A stretch of 43,599 bases of DNA from Desulfobacterales bacterium (lineage in GTDB: Bacteria; Desulfobacterota; Desulfobacteria; Desulfobacterales; Desulfosalsimonadaceae), in the NCBI GenBank assembly GCA_018399235.1, contig JAGYOX010000009.1:1-43599 (forward strand), in the 5' to 3' direction. The position numbers and the translations under genes are program-made. Under the pieces are notes generated by a model. That model saw only the letters and a list, made by a program, of their open reading frames with translations. It ran no database searches and was not told the DNA's origin. Positions 6,330-13,325 of the stretch are shown piece after piece (the stretch's first letter is position 1; every line of letters begins with the position of its first letter).

Positions 6330-6827
6330 TTACACTTTATATTTGCCAAAATCATCTGGAGACAGGTTTTTCAAATACTCTTCCCATTGTTTGCCCTGTT
6401 CGCTGTTATCAATACTTTCGTATTCTCCATCCTTGACTTTTAATCGCTCTACGACGCGTTCATCAACAAAAATGGCGGCTTTGAGCCTTAACGCCAGGGC
6501 GATGGCATCACTCGGCCGGGCATCCATAATAAATTCTTCATCCCCGGAGACGCAGTAGATCTTGGCATAAAAGGTATTATCCTTTAAATCACAAACCTCT
6601 ATTTTGGGAACAGTAACCTTAACCGTATCAATAAAATTTTTAAACAAATCATGCGTCATGGGACGGTCAAAGGAAATATTCTGCAGTACCGAGGCGATTG
6701 ATGCGGCTTCCAACAGTCCAATCCAGATTGGAATCGAAAAATCATCATTAACCGCACTCAATAAAAGAATGGGCGCGTTGGATGACGGATCCATGGCAAG
6801 GCCATGGACAGAGACCTCATGCAACAT
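6330..6827 (-). CDS. Bifunctional nuclease (BFN/DUF151) family protein
   Basis: A 165-aa protein of the DUF151/BFN family, named for plant bifunctional nucleases; the bacterial role is uncertain. Family features are the start MLHEVSVHGLAMDP, PIWIGLLEAASIA, DLKDNTFYAKI, and DARPSDAIALALRLKAAIFV. I chose the ATG at 6827 because AAAGGAGG lies eight bases upstream and the family starts here; an in-frame ATG six bases earlier is too close to the Shine-Dalgarno. The ribosome binding site is inside the last codons of miaB and the genes overlap by 11 bp, implying translational coupling. This order (miaB, BFN, PHP) suggests a small housekeeping operon. Confidence 0.88.
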   Translation of the reverse strand: MLHEVSVHGLAMDPSSNAPILLLSAVNDDFSIPIWIGLLEAASIASVLQNISFDRPMTHDLFKNFIDTVKVTVPKIEVCDLKDNTFYAKIYCVSGDEEFIMDARPSDAIALALRLKAAIFVDERVVERLKVKDGEYESIDNSEQGKQWEEYLKNLSPDDFGKYKV

Positions 6828-8244
6828 GTACATATCCTCCTTTGTTTTGTCGGGAGGTAAATTCCATTCCGACCGGAATCCCCCACAGGGAGTTGGAAAA
6901 TGCTTTTTCAATCCTTACCTGTATAGTTTGTCCCTTTAAATTATTGATGTCAAGATTGCAATCGAGCCCAAAGGAAAAGTTGACGATTCGATTACCCCCC
7001 GTGCGGCCGGTCAGTTCAGTTGAAGCCTCATTAATAGGATATTTCTGTTTCTGCTGTTTCTTACTCTCCCCTTCCACAAGGACCTCGACGGTTCGCCCCA
7101 CCATAGCCTCCTGTTTATTCCTGGTAATCGACTCCTGCAAGGCAAATAGTTCCCGTAGCCGCCGATTTTTTTCCGGGGGTTCGACTTTGTCTTTAAACCG
7201 TCGGGCCGGAGCATCCGGACGGTCTGAATATTCAAAGGCGAAGAGGCTTTCATATTCGACCTGTCGGATCAGTTCAAGGGTTTGATAAAAGTCCTGTTCG
7301 GTTTCCCCTGGAAACCCCACTATGATATCGGTTGTCAGTGCCATATCGGGTGCCGTCTGTCGCAGGCGGCGGATTTTATCAAGATAGGCGCCGGCCGTAT
7401 ATCGCCGGTTCATTCTTTTCAAAATTCGGTCCGATCCGGATTGAACCGGGAGATGGATATGGCGGCAGAGCTTTTCCAGACGTCCAAAAGACTCGATTAA
7501 CTCCGGGGACAAATCCTTTGGATGTGAGGTCACGAACCGGATTCTCTCCAGGCCGTCAATCTCATTAACTTTTTTAAGCAGTTCGGGAAAGGTGCATAGC
7601 CCTTCTTTCATCCCGTATGAGTTTACATTTTGGCCTAACAGGGTAACCTCTTTCATGCCGGATTCCACCAGTACAGAAATTTCAGAGAGTATATCCTCCG
7701 GTGATCTACTGATTTCGGGGCCTCGCACATAGGGCACCACACAATAGGTGCAAAAATTGTCGCATCCCCGCATAATCGTGACAAATTCCGAAATGTTCGT
7801 TTGATGGTGCCTGAGAAGCGTCCTTGAATCGGTTTTTTCAATATCTTTTGTCATAGAGATGTCAACCACCGGGGCGGCCCGCAATTCTCTATCTTCAAGC
7901 AATGCCGGCAGGCGCCGGAACGCATGGGTGCCCACGACAACATCCACATAGGGGAAGCGCTCGATGATTTTTTTCCCCTGCTGTTGGGCCACACAACCGG
8001 CGACAACCATCCGTGCATCAGGTTTTTTTTGCTTAAGCCCTGCAAAGCGTCCGATAAAGCTTGCCATTTTCTGTACGGCCTTCTCCCTGATGGCGCAGGT
8101 ATTGACGATAATCAGGTCCGCCTGCTCAACTTCATGGGTCTCTTGAAACCCATGGGCTTTGAGAATCGTCATCAGTTGGCCGGAGTCGTATACATTCATC
8201 TGGCATCCGATGGTATTGATATAAACCCGTTTTTTTTTGGTCAT
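6817..8244 (-). CDS. miaB: tRNA-2-methylthio-N6-dimethylallyladenosine synthase
   Basis: Radical-SAM methylthiotransferase that adds the 2-methylthio group to i6A37 of tRNAs reading UNN codons. The 475-aa protein has the N-terminal MTTase domain with cluster cysteines C14, C50 and C84, the radical-SAM cluster motif CDNFCTYC (C161, C165, C168), and a C-terminal TRAM domain including EVLVEGESKK and GRTGGNRIVNF. The N-terminus YINTIGCQMNVYDS is the MiaB signature, separating it from RimO and MtaB. Length matches the family. It precedes the BFN gene with an 11-bp overlap. Link to the neighbouring aro operon is only suggestive: MiaB modifies tRNAs for Phe, Tyr and Trp, among others, and hypomodified tRNAs are known to affect attenuation in enteric bacteria. 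Confidence 0.96.
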   Translation of the reverse strand: MTKKKRVYINTIGCQMNVYDSGQLMTILKAHGFQETHEVEQADLIIVNTCAIREKAVQKMASFIGRFAGLKQKKPDARMVVAGCVAQQQGKKIIERFPYVDVVVGTHAFRRLPALLEDRELRAAPVVDISMTKDIEKTDSRTLLRHHQTNISEFVTIMRGCDNFCTYCVVPYVRGPEISRSPEDILSEISVLVESGMKEVTLLGQNVNSYGMKEGLCTFPELLKKVNEIDGLERIRFVTSHPKDLSPELIESFGRLEKLCRHIHLPVQSGSDRILKRMNRRYTAGAYLDKIRRLRQTAPDMALTTDIIVGFPGETEQDFYQTLELIRQVEYESLFAFEYSDRPDAPARRFKDKVEPPEKNRRLRELFALQESITRNKQEAMVGRTVEVLVEGESKKQQKQKYPINEASTELTGRTGGNRIVNFSFGLDCNLDINNLKGQTIQVRIEKAFSNSLWGIPVGMEFTSRQNKGGYVHVA

Positions 8245-8258
8245 AATTTTGATATTAC

Positions 8259-8489
8259 CTACATTGATTCGATCAAATACTCCCGGCGGAGATCAGCCAA
8301 AAGGCATTCCACCTCTGCTTCACAGCCGGGCGCGATGTGCAGCGCAATGCAGGCTGCCTGGGGTTCAATGGTCTCAACTACGGCAATCCCGTCATATGCA
8401 TCGAAAATAAACTTAATAAAACATACCGCTTTTCGGTCCACGCGGTATAATCGTCGCTGCGTGGATTCAACCCGTCTGTTTTTATACAT
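8259..8489 (-). CDS. DUF4911-type small protein
   Basis: A short protein of about 76 aa (start at 8489, MYKNRRVESTQ) resembling the DUF4911 family of Desulfobacterota. Recognisable parts are RLYRVDRKAVCFIKFIFDAY, then DGIAVVETIEPQ and HIAPGCEAEVECLLADL, a compact alpha/beta pattern. Function is unknown. The open frame extends upstream to an ATG at 8549 (96 aa), but the extra residues are hydrophobic and unlike the family. A GGAGG element sits 16 bases before the 8489 ATG, which is long, so the start is uncertain; an ATT codon between them would be better spaced. It is 14 bp upstream of miaB in the same direction and divergent from recJ. Confidence 0.65.
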   Translation of the reverse strand: MYKNRRVESTQRRLYRVDRKAVCFIKFIFDAYDGIAVVETIEPQAACIALHIAPGCEAEVECLLADLRREYLIESM

Positions 8490-8584
8490 TTTAATAACGT
8501 AACATCCTCCCATCCCATAGGCAATAAAAAACAAAGTTGGAAAAACCATTGTTTAAGCCCTGATCTTAAGGTATACAGCGTCAT

Positions 8585-10309
8585 ATGAAAAAGCGGATAA
8601 ATTTACTTGAGCCTGATGAAAAATTGATCCGTCATATCCAGCGCAAGGCCGGCTGTCATCCGGTTACAGCGGCTGTTCTTGCCAACCGGGGGATAGTCAG
8701 TGCCCCGGACATAGACGAATTTTTTAATCCCACCTTTAATTCGATTCACCACGGATTTTCAATGATCGATATGGATCGGGCGGTTCATCGAATAAGCAAG
8801 GCCCTCCTGAACAAAGAAAAAATATTGATCTTCGGGGATTATGATGTTGACGGCATTACATCAACAACCCTTCTTAAAGAGTTTCTGAACGGGATCGGTG
8901 CCGATGTTTCTCATTACATTCCGCATCGGATCGATGAGGGCTACGGCCTTAAGCCCTTTCATGTAGGCAACATAGCAAAAAAACGGGGGACCGATCTTAT
9001 TATTACCGTGGATTGCGGCTCCGGCAGCTCTGAAGCCGTCGCTGAAGCCAACCGACTGGGGATCGATGTCATTATTACGGACCATCACGCCATTTCTGAT
9101 CCAATGCCGCTCGCAGCAGCAGTCGTCAACCCGCAGCGTTGCGATTGTCCCGCAGGCGCTCAATGCCTGGCAGGCGTGGGGGTTGCGTTTATTCTGCTGG
9201 TCTGTCTGCGCAAACACTTAAGAGAAATCGATTACTGGTCCAAGTATGAGGAGCCTAATCTAAAGGCGCTCTGCGACCTGGTTGCGTTGGGCACGGTGGC
9301 GGATATTGTCCCCCTTGTTAATGAAAACCGAATTTTAACAAAAATTGGCCTTGAGGTCATCAATAAAAACCCTCGCCCCGGTATCCAGGCGTTGCTTCAA
9401 GCCAGCGGTATCAGCAAGCCTTTTATATCAGCTGAAGATATCGCCTTTCGCCTTGCGCCTAGGCTTAATGCCGCCGGCCGGATGGATCATGCCAATCTGG
9501 CGGTCGAGCTTCTGGAATCCACAGAATTTGAAAGCGCAACGCGTATTGCTGATTCCATCAATAAGCTGAATACACATCGCCAAAGCACTGAAAACCGTGT
9601 TTTCAGGCGAATATGCATGTACCTTGAGGAAAATCCGGAGCTGCTCAGCCGAAAATCGATGGTGCTCGCAAGTAATGAATGGCATGAAGGAGTTTTAGGG
9701 ATTGTTGCCTCTCGATTGGCAAGGATCTACTGGCGACCGGTGGCCCTTTTATCGTTCAAAAACGGATTGGGCAAAGGCTCGGCAAGAAGCATTCCATCAA
9801 TAAATCTATATCAGGCCATCTCTGAATGCGATAGCTATCTGGATCATTTCGGGGGGCATCCCATGGCAGCCGGTCTCAGCCTTCACGTTGAGCATCTGGA
9901 TGAATTCAAGGAGGCGTTTGAATCAGCCGTATCGGAAATGGCCCCGGCGGATGCGTTTAAGCCGTTTTTAGATATTGATTATGCCTTGAAACTGGATATG
10001 ATCTCCGATGGGCTAATCGATGAACTAGAGCGGCTTCAGCCGTTTGGGCCAAAAAATGAAGAGCCCCTGTTTTGCGCCAATGATATTGATATTGTACACG
10101 CCAAATCCGTGGGGCAGGGACACAAACGATTTATTTTAAAACAGCGGCACGCAAAAGCCCAAAAAACCGTTGAGGGCATCTGGTTCAATATCCCGGATGA
10201 ATGCCAGGCATTAAGCGGTTTTTCTCAACTCGTCTTTAAACTGAGGTGGAACTACTGGAATGGCGATAAGCGGGCCCAGCTAATGATTGAAGAGGCGTCA
10301 ACTGATTGA
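8585..10309 (+). CDS. recJ: Single-stranded-DNA-specific exonuclease RecJ
   Basis: 5'-to-3' ssDNA exonuclease for recombination and repair. The 574-aa chain has the DHH-domain motifs in order: DYDVDG (85-90), DCG (143-145), DHH (166-168), RLNAAGRMDHA near 292-302, then the DHHA1 motif GGHPMAAGLSL near 420 and a C-terminal OB-like domain. Length fits RecJ (usually 550-580). It is the first gene on the plus strand after a divergent intergenic space of about 95 bp from the DUF4911 gene. It is followed after 88 bp by an unrecognised small gene. Confidence 0.95.
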   Translation: MKKRINLLEPDEKLIRHIQRKAGCHPVTAAVLANRGIVSAPDIDEFFNPTFNSIHHGFSMIDMDRAVHRISKALLNKEKILIFGDYDVDGITSTTLLKEFLNGIGADVSHYIPHRIDEGYGLKPFHVGNIAKKRGTDLIITVDCGSGSSEAVAEANRLGIDVIITDHHAISDPMPLAAAVVNPQRCDCPAGAQCLAGVGVAFILLVCLRKHLREIDYWSKYEEPNLKALCDLVALGTVADIVPLVNENRILTKIGLEVINKNPRPGIQALLQASGISKPFISAEDIAFRLAPRLNAAGRMDHANLAVELLESTEFESATRIADSINKLNTHRQSTENRVFRRICMYLEENPELLSRKSMVLASNEWHEGVLGIVASRLARIYWRPVALLSFKNGLGKGSARSIPSINLYQAISECDSYLDHFGGHPMAAGLSLHVEHLDEFKEAFESAVSEMAPADAFKPFLDIDYALKLDMISDGLIDELERLQPFGPKNEEPLFCANDIDIVHAKSVGQGHKRFILKQRHAKAQKTVEGIWFNIPDECQALSGFSQLVFKLRWNYWNGDKRAQLMIEEASTD

Positions 10310-10397
10310 AAAAGGCCATGGAGTTTTCCCTTGAAATCATTTATGCTAAAGATTATGATGCGTTTCAACAAAATTAAATATATAGAGGACAACGATC

Positions 10398-10820
10398 ATG
10401 TCAAAGCGATTTCGACCCAGCAATCGCGGAGAAGCTAAGCTTATCTCAAAGATTGAGTCTTCAAAGGAGTATGAACGCCGCAGGGCCATTAACCTTGTGG
10501 GAGACCGGCTGGAGCCTCTAAGTAACGCGGTTTCAATGAAACTCGTGGAAAATGATCTGGTGGAAACAAGCAATAAAAACTCCCTGCAGGAGCAAATTGT
10601 TTATTGCTTGGAAAAGCTTCTTCATGCGGATGATTTTGATATCGACTATCAAATCGCACCGGTTCGCCATATCGTTTCCAACCCGCATGTGGTAAGCCTT
10701 TATCTTACGGGTTTCGTTATTGAACAGTTGATCAAGCATAAGGATATTATTGACATCTACGGATCGGACGAGGAAATTTATACCTGCATCAACCGGCAGG
10801 TGGCAAAATATCTCGCTTAA
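10398..10820 (+). CDS. Unrecognised 140-aa protein
   Basis: I do not recognise this family. The protein is charged at the N-terminus (KRFRPSNRGEAK) and mostly helical in appearance, with a long region rich in hydrophobic heptads (KLVENDLVETSNKNSLQEQI) and a C-terminal part with YLTGFVIEQLIKHKDIIDIYG. There is no signal peptide, membrane segment, Cys cluster or known catalytic motif. Codon use resembles its neighbours and the frame is intact over its whole length, with a GAGG-like element before the ATG. It ends three bases before the RNase Z-like gene, so the two are probably translated together. Confidence 0.75.
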   Translation: MSKRFRPSNRGEAKLISKIESSKEYERRRAINLVGDRLEPLSNAVSMKLVENDLVETSNKNSLQEQIVYCLEKLLHADDFDIDYQIAPVRHIVSNPHVVSLYLTGFVIEQLIKHKDIIDIYGSDEEIYTCINRQVAKYLA

Positions 10821-10823
10821 AGA

Positions 10824-11849
10824 ATGCCCCCGCTAGTCTTTCCATCCCTTGTCAATGAAAGCTCCGGTGATCCCGGGTTGTTTGTTCCCTTCTCCTATGA
10901 TCGATTTGCCTATCTTTTTGATATTGGCGATGTCAGTCCGCTCTCATCCAGAAACTTGCTAAAAATCAGCCATGTATTTGTCAGCCACACCCATATGGAC
11001 CATTTTGTCGGCTTTGATACCCTGCTACGGATTATCCTGGGACGCAATAAAACCGTTTATCTCTTCGGTCCTGAGGGTTTTTTAGCCAATGTTGAAGGAA
11101 AACTGGCGGGATATTCCTGGAACCTTGTCAATAATTACAGTCATCCGCTGGCCCTTAAGGTAACCGAGCTTACCGGTTTGTATCTGATTCAACGTACGCT
11201 TTCCTGCAGCAATGGATTCCGGCCTGTATCAGAGGATGTCAGGCAATATACCGATTGTCCTGCGATTTTGTGTCAAAATGCCGCGCACAGGGTGACAGCG
11301 GCCATTCTGGATCACGGTCTGCCGTGCCTTGGGTTTGCACTGAAGGAAAATTTTCGAATAAATATTAGAAAAGATGTGCTGCACCGTCTTGATCTTCCAT
11401 CCGGTCCTTGGCTGTATGGTTTAAAGCAGGCCATATATAATAAAGAAAATCCGGAAACATTGATCTCGGTGCCGACGAGCGAGGAAAAAACCGGTAGAAA
11501 AACCTTCCGTTTGAGGGACCTCGCAGACCAGTTGGCGATTATCAGCAAAGGGCAGAAAATCAGTTATATTGCGGATGTCGCCTATACCACTGCCAACATT
11601 GAAAAAATAAAAAAGCTTGCCGGGGATTCGGATCACCTATTTATCGAGTCCCCGTTCCTTGAGTCCGACCGGGCCCATGCCAAGCGAAAAAAACATTTAA
11701 CCGCCCGGCAGGCTGGTGAGATTGCAGGAATTGTCAACGCCCGGCGATTTACCCTCTTTCATTTTTCTCCGCGGTATGATAAACCCGCATCGGTCTTTTA
11801 TGCAGAGGCAAATGAGGCTTATGAAGCGGCTATTAGAGGGGAAATATGA
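10824..11849 (+). CDS. RNase Z-like metallo-beta-lactamase-fold hydrolase
   Basis: A 341-aa MBL-fold protein related to ribonuclease Z (tRNA 3' endonuclease). The metal motif HTHMDH is at residues 55-60, preceded by LFDIGD. Later motifs follow the RNase Z order: LDHGLPCLGF, then SYIADVAYTT, HLTARQAGEIAG and HFSPRY near the C-terminus (the RNase Z HFSxRY box). The flexible exosite arm of classical RNase Z is not obvious, and the sequence between motifs is divergent, so tRNA processing is inferred only. No Shine-Dalgarno is seen at the start; with a three-base gap from the preceding gene, translational coupling is likely. Confidence 0.8.
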   Translation: MPPLVFPSLVNESSGDPGLFVPFSYDRFAYLFDIGDVSPLSSRNLLKISHVFVSHTHMDHFVGFDTLLRIILGRNKTVYLFGPEGFLANVEGKLAGYSWNLVNNYSHPLALKVTELTGLYLIQRTLSCSNGFRPVSEDVRQYTDCPAILCQNAAHRVTAAILDHGLPCLGFALKENFRINIRKDVLHRLDLPSGPWLYGLKQAIYNKENPETLISVPTSEEKTGRKTFRLRDLADQLAIISKGQKISYIADVAYTTANIEKIKKLAGDSDHLFIESPFLESDRAHAKRKKHLTARQAGEIAGIVNARRFTLFHFSPRYDKPASVFYAEANEAYEAAIRGEI

Positions 11850-11914
11850 ATTCAGGGTTGGGTACTTTCCGCCATTTTAATTCGAGGGTGCAAAGGACGA
11901 AGAATTAGCCCTTT

Positions 11915-11984
11915 GTCATTCTGAGGAGCGCAAGCGACGAAGAATCTTGGCTGTTAAAGATTTCTCGCTGCCGCTCGAAATGAC
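11915..11984. repeat. Palindromic dispersed repeat, copy B
   Basis: Same family as 5468-5547: the left arm GTCATTCTGAGGAGCG and right arm AGATTTCTCGCTGCCGCTCG to AAATGAC are inverted copies with a short central spacer. It lies between the convergent RNase Z-like and TetR genes. Confidence 0.82.
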
Positions 11985-12049
11985 AATAGGGAAAATTTTT
12001 TAAGGTTTTTTTTGAAAAAAACACCAGCACGCCGGAATAGAGGCTTTTT

Positions 12050-12069
12050 AAAAAGCCATCAGGCTTTTT
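12050..12069 (-). terminator. Hairpin overlapping the TetR stop codon, likely terminator
   Basis: On the minus strand AAAAAGCC (12069-12062) pairs with GGCTTTTT (12057-12050) around a TGAT loop that contains the TGA stop codon. The stem ends in a T run, which then pairs again into a palindrome GGCTTTTTAAAAAGCC at 12042-12057, so the site may act from both strands on the convergent genes. Confidence 0.55.
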
Positions 12070-12688
12070 CCAGCGCATCGATCGCGCTCTGATGCATAAT
12101 CAATAACGCCAGCTTGTGCATGGCACGGCGTTTTTCTTCTGCAGTGCGACCGGGATAATTGCGGAAGGTGAGCACCACACCGGCAAGGGATGCAAAAAAT
12201 GCCTGGGTATTTAATCTTAAACTCTCGGCCCCTTCCATCTGATTGATAACATTTTCAAACATTTTTAAAAAATAGCGTTGGACGCCGTTGAATTTTTTCA
12301 GTGCCTGGGGGTTGAGTTCCCCGCGTATCATGAAATGGCACATCATCTGAAACGCGGCTTCATTATCAATCAGGTAATCCACAACTGCAATGGCAAGAGC
12401 TTCAATGTTGTCACCGTTGTCAATCCGCTCCTGCAGCCGCTGTTCAATACTGTTTATATCCTGAAGCAGGGCATCCACAAACAAATCATCACGGCTCGGA
12501 AAATAGCGATAGATAGAGGCCGCAGATACGCCTGCCTTTACCGCGATATCCCGCATGCCAATATCATGAAACGACTTTTCTTCAAAGAGTTCCATCGCCG
12601 CTTTTATGATAAGCTGCTTCCTTACCTCCCTTTCATCTTCACGTAATTGTTTAAACGTAGATTTATCGGTAGATTTATCGGATGACAT
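12059..12688 (-). CDS. TetR/AcrR-family transcriptional regulator
   Basis: A 209-aa one-component repressor-type regulator. The N-terminal DNA-binding domain is clear: a leading helix KQLIIKAAMELFEEKSFHDI, then IGMRDIAVKAGVSAASIYRYFPSRDDLF (HTH, about residues 42-70). The remaining 140 residues form the helical ligand and dimerisation domain, typical in length. Ligand and targets are unknown. The upstream 184 bp contain AT-rich inverted repeats that may include its own operator. Downstream is a hairpin that covers its stop codon. No transporter or fatty-acid gene is adjacent to hint at the inducer. Confidence 0.88.
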   Translation of the reverse strand: MSSDKSTDKSTFKQLREDEREVRKQLIIKAAMELFEEKSFHDIGMRDIAVKAGVSAASIYRYFPSRDDLFVDALLQDINSIEQRLQERIDNGDNIEALAIAVVDYLIDNEAAFQMMCHFMIRGELNPQALKKFNGVQRYFLKMFENVINQMEGAESLRLNTQAFFASLAGVVLTFRNYPGRTAEEKRRAMHKLALLIMHQSAIDALEKA

Positions 12689-12806
12689 TGCTCCTTTATC
12701 CTCCAGGTAAGATTTGCATCCCCAGGCTATATTAAAAGTGTTCGTTATTATTTAAAATAATTAGTTTATCATACTTGTTATAATTTGTTAAATATTTATC
12801 ACAGTT

Positions 12807-12821
12807 TTGTTTAATAAACAA
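12807..12821. promoter_or_regulatory. AT-rich inverted repeat, possible operator
   Basis: TTGTTTAATAAACAA is a perfect 7-bp inverted repeat around one central base. Related half-words (TTTGTTAAA, TTAACAAAA, TTGTTATAA) recur on both sides between 12770 and 12840, in the gap between the NifU-like gene and tetR. Regulation by the TetR protein is only a guess; a terminator role for the NifU-like gene is the alternative. Confidence 0.3.
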
Positions 12822-12872
12822 TGTTTTTTAACAAAACAAGATAAAAGATTTTCGGAAAAGCCCAATAGCCGC

Positions 12873-13265
12873 TTACCGTTTCTTATTATAATCGGCAAGC
12901 GCCTGGTACAGGGCGCCGACTGCAAGCTCGGAGCAATGCTTGTGGTTCTCCGGCAGGGTTTCCAAGTATTCGGCAATCTTTTCCGGAGTGATGGCCCACG
13001 CCTCATCAACAGGCGCATTTTCCGCCATCTGAATCATGGCATTTGTACAGGCATTGGTATTGATACAGCCGTTGATTTGGTAGGCGATTTCTTCAATAAT
13101 GCTTTTATTGACGTTTAAATATATCTCAACCGTATCACCGCAGTCCCCGGTCCGTTTTCCATATCCATCCGGATGCGCCAAACGCCCCTCTTTTTCTCTT
13201 CGAAACGCCATTTCCAGGTATTTCAGCGAATGATCCTGCCAGAATGAAAACTCTTTATTCGTCAT
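12873..13265 (-). CDS. NifU/IscU-type iron-sulfur cluster scaffold protein
   Basis: A 130-aa scaffold of the NifU N-terminal family, on which Fe-S clusters are assembled. Cluster cysteines are visible in GDCGDTVEIY, INGCINTNACTNAM and NHKHCSELAVGAL; the last is the usual HKHC box. IscU-type lysine and aspartate positions are not all clear. The start is taken at ATG 13265 (MTNKEFSFWQDHSLKYLE), which fits the family; a TTG 36 bases upstream keeps the frame open. The Shine-Dalgarno spacing (GAGG, 15 bases) is poor for this ATG. It stands alone without cysteine desulfurase, as is common for this group in anaerobes. Confidence 0.85.
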   Translation of the reverse strand: MTNKEFSFWQDHSLKYLEMAFRREKEGRLAHPDGYGKRTGDCGDTVEIYLNVNKSIIEEIAYQINGCINTNACTNAMIQMAENAPVDEAWAITPEKIAEYLETLPENHKHCSELAVGALYQALADYNKKR

Positions 13266-13325
13266 AACAGCTAAACTATTCCTCAAACGATGATCAGTCA
13301 AATTTTTTATTCGTCTATCGGGTCC

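Noticed and set aside
8378-8584. Alternative 68-aa frame overlapping the DUF4911 gene
   Set aside because: No family resemblance; the overlapping frame has the DUF4911 pattern.
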